Source: an uncultured Pelagibacteraceae bacterium
GTDB taxonomy: Bacteria > Pseudomonadota > Alphaproteobacteria > Pelagibacterales > Pelagibacteraceae
NCBI GenBank assembly: GCA_902592265.1
Contig: CACJDV010000001.1
Coordinates: forward strand, 124,001 to 188,000
Length of the DNA: 64,000 bases
Reading direction: 5' to 3'
A program made the position numbers and the translations under genes. Shown piece after piece: positions 8,948 through 16,617 of the stretch. The notes under the pieces were generated by a model. That model saw nothing but the letters and a program-made list of their open reading frames with translations. It did not search any database and had not been told where the DNA came from. How positions within the stretch are numbered: position 1 is the stretch's first letter; the number at the start of each line of letters is the position of its first letter.

Positions 8948-8953
8948 TTTTAA

Positions 8954-10282
8954 ATGACAGATATATTTTCTTTAAGTCTTGAGGAACTAGCAAAAAAAAT
9001 AAAAGATGCCCAACTTACATCAGTTGAGGTTTGTGAAAAATATATTGAACGAATAGATAAGTTTGAAAAAGATGTAAAAGCCTGGGCACATTTTGATAAA
9101 AAAGTTTTATTAGAAAAAGCAACTGAGGCTGATGATCATAGAAGATCAGGAAAACCAGTAGGACCACTGCATGGAGTACCGATAGCAGTTAAAGATATTA
9201 TTGGAACTGTTGATATGCCTACTGAGTGTGGAACTGTAATCAGGAAAGGAAAATCATATTCTCAAAATGCTGAAATAATTGATTTGCTTCATGCATCAGG
9301 AGCAATTGTTATGGGCAAAACAGCAACCTCAGAACTTGCCTACTTAGGACCTCCAGCAACAACTAATCCTCACGATAAAGATAGAACACCGGGGGGTTCA
9401 TCTAGCGGATCAGCAGCTACGGTTGCTTCCTTTATGGCTCCAGCTTCTATTGGTTCTCAAACAGGAGGATCTGTAATAAGACCAGCGTCTTATTGTGGTG
9501 TAGTTGGTTATAAACCGAGCTATGGACTTATTTCAAGAAACGGAGTTCTAAGAACCTCATACAGCTTAGATCAAATTGGAATGTTTGGTCGTAAAGTTGA
9601 AGATGTAGCTATGTTAGCAAAGGTATTGATAAAGAAAGATAAATATGATCCAGCTACGATTCATTACTCTACAGAAAATATTTTAACTGAAACTAAGAAA
9701 GGTCCAATTTTTGAGCCTAAGTTTATTTTTTATAAAACTGATCATTGGAAAATAATTGATAAAAAATCACGAGAGTCTTTTGAATATTTTATTAAATCTT
9801 TTAAAAAAAATATTGAGGTATTTGATACTCCCTCATATTTTAAGGATATACACAAATATCACCAAATTATTCATGAAACAGACCTAGCAAATAATTTTTC
9901 TATTTATTTTCAAAAATTTAAAAAGAAACTTTCAAAGTATATGCAGGATGCTATTTCAAATGGAAATAAATACACCGCAAAAGAGTATGCTGAGGCAATT
10001 GATTTTATGAAAAGAAGTTATGAGTCTTACGAAGAAGTATTTGAAGACTATCATGGAGTACTATCCCCATCTAGTCCTGGTGTTGCACCTAAAGGATTAA
10101 AGAGTACTGGAACAGCAGAATTTAACAAAGTCTGGTCTTATCTAGGTACCCCTTGCATATCACTGCCTTTACTTGAGGGTGAAAATAATCTACCATTAGG
10201 AGTCCAATTAATTGGCAACAAATACGATGATCATAGATTTTTGGGTGTCGCCAATTGGCTTGAAAAGGAGTGTCAGGATTAA
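8954..10282 (+). CDS. Amidase signature family hydrolase
   Basis: A 442-aa amide hydrolase of the amidase-signature family. The Ser-cisSer-Lys triad is visible: Lys in PIAVKDI at residue 80, the cis-Ser in GGSSSGSAA near 149-151, and the nucleophile in SQTGGSVIRPAS near 173. It is related to GatA, but the window holds no gatB or gatC and the sequence around the active site (FMAPASIGSQTGG) is that of a stand-alone amidase. It starts 7 bases after dctM, so the substrate may be linked to the imported compound, but this is a guess. It could deaminate an amide or act on a carbamoyl compound. Confidence 0.85.
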   Translation: MTDIFSLSLEELAKKIKDAQLTSVEVCEKYIERIDKFEKDVKAWAHFDKKVLLEKATEADDHRRSGKPVGPLHGVPIAVKDIIGTVDMPTECGTVIRKGKSYSQNAEIIDLLHASGAIVMGKTATSELAYLGPPATTNPHDKDRTPGGSSSGSAATVASFMAPASIGSQTGGSVIRPASYCGVVGYKPSYGLISRNGVLRTSYSLDQIGMFGRKVEDVAMLAKVLIKKDKYDPATIHYSTENILTETKKGPIFEPKFIFYKTDHWKIIDKKSRESFEYFIKSFKKNIEVFDTPSYFKDIHKYHQIIHETDLANNFSIYFQKFKKKLSKYMQDAISNGNKYTAKEYAEAIDFMKRSYESYEEVFEDYHGVLSPSSPGVAPKGLKSTGTAEFNKVWSYLGTPCISLPLLEGENNLPLGVQLIGNKYDDHRFLGVANWLEKECQD

Positions 10283-10285
10283 TGT

Positions 10286-10462
10286 ATGAATAAAATAACA
10301 ACAATAATAGGTTTGTCATTTGCTGTTTTCTTTTTAATTGGTCTAGCGACCACTCTTACTAGATCAATGATGATTGGTTTTTTGGATGTAATACCAGTCT
10401 ATTTATTAATGGGTGCTGCCATCATAATGATGATTTACGAAGCCTTTTTTGATAAAAGTTAA
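10286..10462 (+). CDS. Small two-helix membrane protein, unknown
   Basis: This 58-aa ORF is too short for the ORF track. It starts at ATG 3 bases after the amidase stop and runs MNKITTIIGLSFAVFFLIGL... to ...YEAFFDKS with a TAA at 10460-10462. It has two hydrophobic segments (about residues 4-22 and 34-51) joined by a short polar loop (TTLTRS), and ends with charged residues. The position, squeezed between amidase and transporter genes with no spare sequence, and the clean start and stop argue that it is real. I recognise no family and assign no function. Confidence 0.6.
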   Translation: MNKITTIIGLSFAVFFLIGLATTLTRSMMIGFLDVIPVYLLMGAAIIMMIYEAFFDKS

Positions 10463-10473
10463 ACTATCGTAAA

Positions 10474-11379
10474 TTGAATAATTCGAAAAAAAATTTTTTT
10501 TCATTTTCCTTATTATTTATTCAGCCAATTTTTATGGCTAGTAACCTTGTTGTAGCAAGAGGTGGTGTCGAGTTTGTACCTCCAATATCATTAGCTTTTT
10601 GGAGATGGACACTAGTTTTTTTGATATTATTACCTTTCACATACATAACATTAAAAAAAAATTATAAGGTTATTAAAAAAGAATATAAAAAATTATTTTT
10701 TTTAGGCTCAATGGGATGTGGAGTATGTGGAGCCTTTCCATTTTTAGCAGGTGAGACTACAACGGTGACTAATATGGGAATTATTTACACATCTTCGCCC
10801 GTGTTTATAATTTTGATTTCATACTTTTTTTTTCATGAAAAAATAAATTTTACAAAAATAATTGGATTAATTGCATGTTTAATAGGAGTCTTTACAATCA
10901 TTATAAAAGGAGATTTAAATCTATTAATAAATTTACAATTCACAATTGGTGATTTATGGATGTTAGCTGCCGCTATTGGATGGGCATTATATTCAATTTA
11001 TTTGTTTTACTGGAATTCAGAACTAAAAATTTTTGAAAGATTTACCTTAATATCATTTTTTGGAGCTTTAAGTTTATTACCATTCTATATAGGTGAGGAA
11101 ATATTTTATAAACAGACAGTTTTTATGCCTGAATTTTATTTTTGGGTAATCTTTGCTGCTATTTCGCCAGGAATAATTGCTTTTACACTTTACACTGTTG
11201 CTCAAAAAAAATTAGGTGCGTCTTTAACAGGCTTCACTCTTTACGTTTTTACAGTTTATGGAGCAATTTATGGTTATTTTTTATTTGATGAAAAATTTGA
11301 AAATTATCATTTCATCGGAACAATACTGGTGTTTTTTGGCATATACTTAGCAAAGAAAAAAAATGTTAAAAAAGTTTAG
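10474..11379 (+). CDS. EamA/DMT-family transporter
   Basis: A 301-aa membrane protein with about ten hydrophobic helices in two EamA repeats (about 10-140 and 155-295). The N-terminal half has SNLVVARGGVEFVPPISLAFWRW, typical of the drug/metabolite transporter superfamily. The start is a TTG with no strong Shine-Dalgarno; the next ATG would remove much of the first helix, so I keep the TTG. It overlaps the next gene by 17 bases. Members export or import amino acids and other metabolites; the substrate here is unknown. Confidence 0.85.
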   Translation: MNNSKKNFFSFSLLFIQPIFMASNLVVARGGVEFVPPISLAFWRWTLVFLILLPFTYITLKKNYKVIKKEYKKLFFLGSMGCGVCGAFPFLAGETTTVTNMGIIYTSSPVFIILISYFFFHEKINFTKIIGLIACLIGVFTIIIKGDLNLLINLQFTIGDLWMLAAAIGWALYSIYLFYWNSELKIFERFTLISFFGALSLLPFYIGEEIFYKQTVFMPEFYFWVIFAAISPGIIAFTLYTVAQKKLGASLTGFTLYVFTVYGAIYGYFLFDEKFENYHFIGTILVFFGIYLAKKKNVKKV

Positions 11380-12181
11380 GAATATTTTGTTGTTATTTTT
11401 TCAAATAGTTATTTTTGTCTATTTTTTAATCTTAGTTTTTTTATATTTTTATCAGAGAAATTTATTATATCATCCTAATGAAAATAATTATTCTGGCGAT
11501 CAAATATCAGTCCCTATTGAAAAAGTAAAAATTAAGACAGAGGATAACATTGATTTATTGGGCTGGTTTCACGAAAAAGACTTAGAAAAATATAAAACAG
11601 TTTTATTTTTTCATGGAAATGCCGGTACTCTTGAAAATAGAATTCATAAATTAAACCATTTCCATAAAATGAATGTTAATTTTTTAATAATTGCCTGGAG
11701 AGGGTTTAGTGGTAATAAAGGTAAACCATCTGAGGAAGGTCTTTACAAAGATGGAAGAAGTGCAGTTAATTGGTTATTTAGAAAAGGCGTAAAAGAAGAA
11801 AATATTGTTATTTATGGTGAATCATTAGGAACTGGTGTCGCAACTCACTTGTCACAAAATAAAAATTTTGCTGGCGTCGTACTGGAAACTCCTTTTACTT
11901 CTATGATTGATGCAGCCAAAACGTTTTATCCATATGTGCCTGTAAGTTTATTATTGAAAGATAAATTTGATAATAAAAGTAAAATTGAGAATATAAATGT
12001 CCCAATTTTAATAATGCATGGTGAGGCTGATCAAATAGTTCCATTTTTTATGGGAAAAAAAATGTACGAAAAAGCAAATATGCCAAAATATTCTTATTTC
12101 ACAAAACATGACAATCATATGATGGAGTATGATGAAAACCTTGTTAAAGCCCTTAACTCATTTTTAAAAAGTTTAAATTAA
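11363..12181 (+). CDS. Membrane-anchored alpha/beta hydrolase (BEM46/YqkD type)
   Basis: A 272-aa serine hydrolase with an N-terminal transmembrane anchor (about residues 8-30). After the anchor comes the motif NLLYHPNE typical of the BEM46-like family. The oxyanion region is FFHGNAGTLENR, the nucleophile Ser lies in YGESLGTG near residue 154, the acid in HGEADQIVP, and the His in KHDNHMMEYDE. The catalytic domain probably lies on one face of the inner membrane. Its start lies within the 3' end of the EamA gene. The substrate is unknown; esterase or peptidase-like activity is possible. Confidence 0.8.
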   Translation: MLKKFRNILLLFFQIVIFVYFLILVFLYFYQRNLLYHPNENNYSGDQISVPIEKVKIKTEDNIDLLGWFHEKDLEKYKTVLFFHGNAGTLENRIHKLNHFHKMNVNFLIIAWRGFSGNKGKPSEEGLYKDGRSAVNWLFRKGVKEENIVIYGESLGTGVATHLSQNKNFAGVVLETPFTSMIDAAKTFYPYVPVSLLLKDKFDNKSKIENINVPILIMHGEADQIVPFFMGKKMYEKANMPKYSYFTKHDNHMMEYDENLVKALNSFLKSLN

Positions 12182-12230
12182 GCCACAATCTCAACAAATA
12201 TACTTCAAGAATTTAATTTAATAAAAGATA

Positions 12231-12794
12231 ATGAAAAGATTATCTGTTTTGTTTATTGTGTTCTTTGTTTTTACTACCAACGTTTATTCACAAGATGAAT
12301 TTTTTCAACCAGACGATTTATTTCATATAGATCACATGGATTCACATAACAAAGAATTTAGCTTGTATTTTAAAGGTAGAGAAAAATCTATTTTAGCAAG
12401 AGGCGAAAATGAAAATTATATAAATGATTATCCAAAGGATCTTTATATTTATAATCATTTAACAAAGTCCTCTTCACCTCTAATTTCTTATGAGTGGTTT
12501 CCTTCGCAAGCTAAATATCTTTTACAAGAATATGATTTTCCAGTGTTTCCAGATGATTTTGCATATTATTTATTAAAAGACGATAAAACATTAGTATTGA
12601 TTAGCGCCGTGAAAAGTTTAAATGCTAATTTTAAATATGACATCGCCAGTAAAAAACTAGAGCTTTACCCAACCACTGGTAAATTTGACTTTATAATCTC
12701 CTCATTTTCTAAAGATTGTGGTCATTATAAATTTGATGATAATTATAAATGTAATATCTACAAACCTTTGATCTCTAGCAATTTAATCAATTAA
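12231..12794 (+). CDS. Exported protein of unknown function
   Basis: A 187-aa protein with a clear Sec signal peptide (MKRLSVLFIVFFVFTTNVYS, cleavage probably before QDEFF). The mature part is rich in aromatic and acidic residues (for example FPVFPDDFAYYLLKDD) and has two Cys near the C-terminus (CGHYKFDDNYKC) that could form a disulfide in the periplasm. I recognise no family. It starts after a 49-base AT-rich gap and its stop overlaps that of the convergent ftsY by 8 bases. Signal, reading-frame integrity and spacing support a real gene. Confidence 0.7.
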   Translation: MKRLSVLFIVFFVFTTNVYSQDEFFQPDDLFHIDHMDSHNKEFSLYFKGREKSILARGENENYINDYPKDLYIYNHLTKSSSPLISYEWFPSQAKYLLQEYDFPVFPDDFAYYLLKDDKTLVLISAVKSLNANFKYDIASKKLELYPTTGKFDFIISSFSKDCGHYKFDDNYKCNIYKPLISSNLIN

Positions 12795-13704
12795 TTTGAG
12801 TAAAAGCTTGGGCAAATTTTTCTGCTTCGAACAATTGTAAGTCGTCTTCTTTTTCACCCAAACCTAGCGCAATAATTGGAATTTCATATTTTTTTGCTAG
12901 CGCTAACAAAATTCCTCCCTTGGCTGTACCATCTAATTTTGTCATCACGATACCTGTTATCGGGATGATTTTATTAAATTCTTCGACTTGATTTAATACA
13001 TTTTGTCCTGAAGTTGCATCTAAAACTAAAATAACATTATGGGGTGCATTTGGATCTATTTTTTTTGTGACATTCGCTATCTTTTTATATTCTTCCATTA
13101 AATTTTTTTTATTTTGGAGTCTTCCTGCAGTATCTATCAAAACTTGATCAAAATTATTTTTAATAGCTTCATCCACTGCCTTAAAAGCAACTGAGGCAGG
13201 ATCAGCACCTTGAGATGATTTTACTATTTGAACATCTACTTTACTTGCCCAATTTTCTAGTTGTTCAATTGCTGCGGCACGAAATGTATCTGAAGCTGCA
13301 AACATGACCTTACTGCCGTTGATCTTTAATATCTTTCCTATTTTACCGATCGTTGTTGTTTTCCCAACACCGTTCACACCAGAAATTAATGTTGCATTAA
13401 GCTTTTCTTTTTTTTCAAAAAAGGATTTATTTTCCAAAGGTTTCATCAAAGAAATTATGTATTCTTTTAAAATAGAGTTTATCTCTTTAGATAGATCTTT
13501 ATTTGGGTCAATTTTTTTTCTAGAAATTATTTCTTTTATTTCAGAAGCAGCTTCAACCCCCACATCTGATTGAATTAAAAATTCCTCAATTTTATTTAAA
13601 TTTTCATCATTAATTTCTTTTTTTACAATTATTTCTTTAAGTCCAGATGTAATTGCTGATGCACTTTTCTTAAATCCAATTTTAAATTTGTCAAAAATTC
13701 CCAT
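12787..13704 (-). CDS. ftsY: Signal recognition particle receptor FtsY
   Basis: The membrane-associated SRP receptor GTPase that receives ribosome-SRP complexes from Ffh (encoded nearby). It has 305 aa: an NG core only, without the long acidic A domain of enterobacterial FtsY. The N domain starts MGIFDKFKIGFKKS, G1 is GVNGVGKTTTIGKI near 108, the DTAGRLQNKK motif follows, then TKLDGTAKGG. The start ATG shares a base with the stop of dapF (TAATG), so the two are translationally coupled. The 3' end overlaps the convergent exported-protein gene by 8 bases. Confidence 0.97.
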   Translation of the reverse strand: MGIFDKFKIGFKKSASAITSGLKEIIVKKEINDENLNKIEEFLIQSDVGVEAASEIKEIISRKKIDPNKDLSKEINSILKEYIISLMKPLENKSFFEKKEKLNATLISGVNGVGKTTTIGKIGKILKINGSKVMFAASDTFRAAAIEQLENWASKVDVQIVKSSQGADPASVAFKAVDEAIKNNFDQVLIDTAGRLQNKKNLMEEYKKIANVTKKIDPNAPHNVILVLDATSGQNVLNQVEEFNKIIPITGIVMTKLDGTAKGGILLALAKKYEIPIIALGLGEKEDDLQLFEAEKFAQAFTQIN

Positions 13705-14528
13705 TATAATTTTATCTTTATTTCTTTAATATCTGAAACAGGTCCTTTCATGTGAATAGAATTATTTTTATCTATAGAAATTGATAACTTTCCAGTTGCA
13801 AACTCTATATCAGTTTTATTTTCTGTAAGATTATTTAATTTACCTGCATATGCTGTAGCACACGCTGCAGTTCCGCAAGCTTTAGTAAGACCAGCTCCTC
13901 TTTCCCAAACTTTTACTTTGATCAAATTTTTATTAGAAATTTGCGCAATTGTTACATTACATTTCTCTGGGAAGATTTCGTGATTTTCTATCTCAGGGCC
14001 AATTTTCTCTATATTAAAATCCTCAATCCTTTTAACAAAAAAGACAATATGTGGGTTACCCACATTAATTGCAGTGCCACCTAAGTACTCATTATTATTT
14101 GTATCAATAATTTTGATATTTAAGTTTTTTGTATCCATTTCTTTTGATAAAGGTATTTCATCCCATTTTAACTTTGCTTTACCAATTTCTGTTGTAACAA
14201 TTTTTTTCTCTAAAATTTCAGATTTTAATTTTCCTGATAGCGTATTCAAAATAATTGACTTGTTATTTTTTTCATTTGAAATCAAATTTGCAACACATCT
14301 AGTTCCATTTCCACATGCTCCAGACTCTCCTCCATCTGAATTAAAAAATCTTAAATTTGCATCTGCAGAACTATCTGACTCAATAAATATTAGTTGATCA
14401 CAACCAATAAAATTTCTGTCACAAATTTTAACTATCTGATCTTTCGTCAAATTGGTAATTTTTTCTCTATTATCAATTATCACAAAATCATTACCCAATC
14501 CGTCCATTTTAAAAGCTTTGATGTCCAT
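13704..14528 (-). CDS. dapF: Diaminopimelate epimerase
   Basis: Converts LL- to meso-diaminopimelate for lysine and peptidoglycan synthesis, in the cytoplasm. The 274-aa length is normal. The two catalytic cysteines are visible: Cys72 in ESGACGNGTRC and Cys218 in LTKACGTAACA. The N-terminus MDIKAFKMDGLGNDF is typical. It is the first gene of a minus-strand pair with ftsY and diverges from ffh, with the structured ffh leader in the 161-base gap. Confidence 0.97.
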   Translation of the reverse strand: MDIKAFKMDGLGNDFVIIDNREKITNLTKDQIVKICDRNFIGCDQLIFIESDSSADANLRFFNSDGGESGACGNGTRCVANLISNEKNNKSIILNTLSGKLKSEILEKKIVTTEIGKAKLKWDEIPLSKEMDTKNLNIKIIDTNNNEYLGGTAINVGNPHIVFFVKRIEDFNIEKIGPEIENHEIFPEKCNVTIAQISNKNLIKVKVWERGAGLTKACGTAACATAYAGKLNNLTENKTDIEFATGKLSISIDKNNSIHMKGPVSDIKEIKIKL

Positions 14529-14550
14529 ATATAGTTATTTAACTTATTTA

Positions 14551-14576
14551 TTGACTTTTTGAACCTCTATTATAGT
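14551..14576 (+). promoter_or_regulatory. Candidate promoter for ffh
   Basis: TTGACT (14551-14556) and TATAGT (14571-14576) lie just before the structured ffh leader and just upstream of dapF on the other strand. The 14-base spacing is short, so the true -35 may be elsewhere (for example TTATTG, 17 bases upstream of the -10). Position relative to the leader RNA supports a start near 14582. Confidence 0.35.
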
Positions 14577-14581
14577 TTGTG

Positions 14582-14664
14582 GCGGTTTCCGCAAAAACAT
14601 TAAATTTGCGGTGTCTTTGGAAACAAAGAGATCGACACTAGTCAGCGAGGGTTCGCCCACTAGT
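14582..14664 (+). promoter_or_regulatory. Structured leader RNA of ffh (Pelagibacter ffh motif)
   Basis: A GC-richer stretch in an AT-rich gap that folds into successive hairpins. CCGCAAA (14589-14595) pairs with TTTGCGG (14605-14611). GTGTC-TTTG pairs with CAAA...GACAC around a GAAA tetraloop (14611-14638). ACTAGT...GGG pairs with CCC-ACTAGT around a TTCG loop (14637-14664). GCGG (14582-14585) can alternatively pair with CCGC (14589-14592), which would exclude the first hairpin. A cis-regulatory RNA motif upstream of ffh has been described in Candidatus Pelagibacter ubique; this is very likely the same element. It is not the SRP RNA: the 4.5S core sequence is absent. Confidence 0.8.
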
Positions 14665-14689
14665 GAGATTACTGCTGTGTGTAATAAAT

Positions 14690-16048
14690 ATGTTTGAAAA
14701 TTTAACAAATAAATTTGAGGAAGTTTTTTCCTCTCTAAAAAAAGCCCCATCACTTGATGAAAATCAGGTCGATGAAGGATTGAGAGGAATTAGACAAGCT
14801 TTATTAGAAGCTGATGTGTCTCTTGAAGTTGCTAAAGATTTTATTGAAAAGGTTAAACCAAAAGCATTAGGTCAAGAAATTATTAGATCAACATCACCTG
14901 GCGATATGGTGGTAAAAATTGTTTATGATGAATTAGTTAATCTTTTAGGTGAAAAAAATAATGATGTAAATTTAAATGCAGTTCCTCCAGTGCCAATGAT
15001 GCTTGTCGGGCTACAAGGTTCTGGTAAAACAACAACAACTGCTAAACTTGCGAGATATCTAGAGAATACAAAAAAAAAGAAAGTAATGATGGTCAGTTTA
15101 GATATTTACAGACCAGCTGCTCAAGAGCAGTTAAAATCTTTAGGTGAACAAAATAATATATTAACTCTTCCAATAATTGAAGGTCAACAACCTAGTGATA
15201 TTTGTCAAAGAGCAATTAGTGCAGCAAATTTGAATGGAGCAGATATTATCTTATTCGATACTGCTGGTAGAACACAAATAGATTTGCAGATGATGAGTGA
15301 AATTAAACAAATTGAAAATGCCATCAAACCTGCAGAGACGTTTTTAGTAGCTGACTCTCTTACCGGACAAGTAGCTGCATCAGTAGCAAAAGAATTTAAT
15401 AATACAGTAAATTTATCCGGAATTATTTTAACAAGGGCAGATGGTGATGCGAGAGGCGGGGCTGCTGTAAGCATGAAATTTGTTTCGCAGGTTCCAATTA
15501 AATTTTTAGGTATTGGTGAAAAGATCGAAAATCTTGAAGTTTTTCACCCAGATAGAATTGCAAATAGAATTCTTGGGATGGGAGATATTGTTTCTCTTGT
15601 TGAAAAAGCAGCCCAAGATCTTGGGGAAGAAAATATAAAAAAAACAGAAGAAAATTTAAAAAAAGGCCAATTTTCAATGCAAGATTATTTAACTCAACTG
15701 AGACAAATGAAAAAAATGGGAGGGATTGAAGGCATCATGTCTTTCATGCCAGGAGTTTCAAAGGTTAAATCTCAAATGGATGCCGCAGGTATTGATGAGA
15801 GTGTTATTACAAAAAATGAGGCTATAATTTTATCAATGACTAAAAAAGAAAGAGAGAACCCAAAAATAATTGATGGTTCTAGAAAAAAAAGAATTGCTAA
15901 TGGTTCAGGAACTGATCCAGCCACTATCAATAAATTGTTAAAACAATTTAAAATGATGTCTGAAATGATGAAGAAGATGTCAAAAGGAAATCTGAAAGGT
16001 ATGTCTGATAAAGGAATACCTCCAGAATTATTTAATCAATTAAAATAA
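14690..16048 (+). CDS. ffh: Signal recognition particle GTPase Ffh
   Basis: The SRP54-type protein that binds signal sequences and 4.5S RNA and docks with FtsY. I place the start at ATG 14690 (MFENLTNKFEEVF, 452 aa) rather than the track's 14663, because the family starts there and the extra codons fall next to the leader RNA. The N domain is followed by G1 GLQGSGKTTTTAKLA near 107, DTAGRTQID, TRADGDARGG and a Met-rich M domain near the C-terminus (FKMMSEMMKKMSKG). No Shine-Dalgarno is visible before the ATG, which suggests the leader governs translation. It is the first gene of a 33-kb plus-strand run. Confidence 0.97.
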   Translation: MFENLTNKFEEVFSSLKKAPSLDENQVDEGLRGIRQALLEADVSLEVAKDFIEKVKPKALGQEIIRSTSPGDMVVKIVYDELVNLLGEKNNDVNLNAVPPVPMMLVGLQGSGKTTTTAKLARYLENTKKKKVMMVSLDIYRPAAQEQLKSLGEQNNILTLPIIEGQQPSDICQRAISAANLNGADIILFDTAGRTQIDLQMMSEIKQIENAIKPAETFLVADSLTGQVAASVAKEFNNTVNLSGIILTRADGDARGGAAVSMKFVSQVPIKFLGIGEKIENLEVFHPDRIANRILGMGDIVSLVEKAAQDLGEENIKKTEENLKKGQFSMQDYLTQLRQMKKMGGIEGIMSFMPGVSKVKSQMDAAGIDESVITKNEAIILSMTKKERENPKIIDGSRKKRIANGSGTDPATINKLLKQFKMMSEMMKKMSKGNLKGMSDKGIPPELFNQLK

Positions 16049-16060
16049 AAAGGAGAGTAA

Positions 16061-16603
16061 ATGTTAAAATTAAGATTATCTAGAGGTGGCACAAAAAAGA
16101 GGCCTGTTTATAAGGTTGTTGTAGCCGACAGTCGATTTGCAAGAGATGGTAGATTTATAGAGAAAGTAGGTTTTTTCAATCCATTGTTACCAAAAGAAAA
16201 AAAAGAAAGAATTGGATTGGAGGCTGAGAGAATAAAATATTGGTTGGGTCAAGGTGCACAACCTACAACAAGAGTAGCTAGAATTTTAGGTGAGAATGAA
16301 TTGATGCCTATGCCTGCTAATGGAAATAACCCACAAAAAGCAATTCCAAAAAAAGATAGAAAAAAAGAAGGTTCGGAAGAAACTAAAAAGGAAGAGTCTC
16401 CAAAGGCAGATGCTGCTCCAGCTGGAGATGCTAAAAAAGACGAAGCACCAAAAGCAGAAGCTAAAAAAGACGAAGCACCAAAAGCAGAAGCTAAAAAAGA
16501 CGAAGCACCAAAAGCAGATGCTAAAAAAGACGAAGCACCAAAAGCAGAAGCTAAAAAAGACGAAGCACCAAAAGCAGAAGCTAAAAAAGAAGAGAAGAAA
16601 TAA
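16061..16603 (+). CDS. rpsP: Ribosomal protein S16 with repetitive C-terminal tail
   Basis: A small-subunit ribosomal protein. The S16 core is the first ~85 residues ([20 protein letters not shown], then [14 protein letters not shown]). The protein is 180 aa, about twice the usual 80-90, because of a Lys/Glu/Ala/Pro tail built from [10 protein letters not shown] decapeptides. A good Shine-Dalgarno (GGAG) precedes the start. trmD follows after 14 bases; rimM, usually between the two, is missing. The tail is highly charged and probably disordered and is unlikely to belong to the folded ribosomal core (inference). Confidence 0.96.
   Translation: MLKLRLSRGGTKKRPVYKVVVADSRFARDGRFIEKVGFFNPLLPKEKKERIGLEAERIKYWLGQGAQPTTRVARILGENELMPMPANGNNPQKAIPKKDRKKEGSEETKKEESPKADAAPAGDAKKDEAPKAEAKKDEAPKAEAKKDEAPKADAKKDEAPKAEAKKDEAPKAEAKKEEKK
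16430..16590 (+). repeat. In-frame 30-bp tandem repeat in rpsP
   Basis: Five full copies of gctaaaaaagacgaagca-plus-12 begin at 16430, 16460, 16490, 16520 and 16550, and a sixth partial copy starts at 16580. They are almost identical in DNA; the visible change is GAT for GAA at the end of the third copy. The unit encodes the 10-residue [11 protein letters not shown]. Near identity at silent sites points to recent expansion or homogenisation. Because 30 is a multiple of 3, other frames also stay open, which explains a spurious ORF here. Confidence 0.95.
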
Positions 16604-16617
16604 AGTAAAGGATATTA

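Noticed and set aside
14582-14664. Structured RNA before ffh as the 4.5S SRP RNA
   Set aside because: The conserved SRP core (GGAAGGAAGCAGCC type) is absent and the element is directly attached to the ffh start, which fits a cis-regulatory leader.
14544-14753. 69-aa minus-strand ORF across the ffh leader
   Set aside because: It overlaps the structured leader and the start of ffh, shows no family sequence and would disrupt the promoter region.
16430-16590. Tandem repeats as a CRISPR array or mobile element
   Set aside because: Units are contiguous with no spacers, in frame, and encode the tail of S16.
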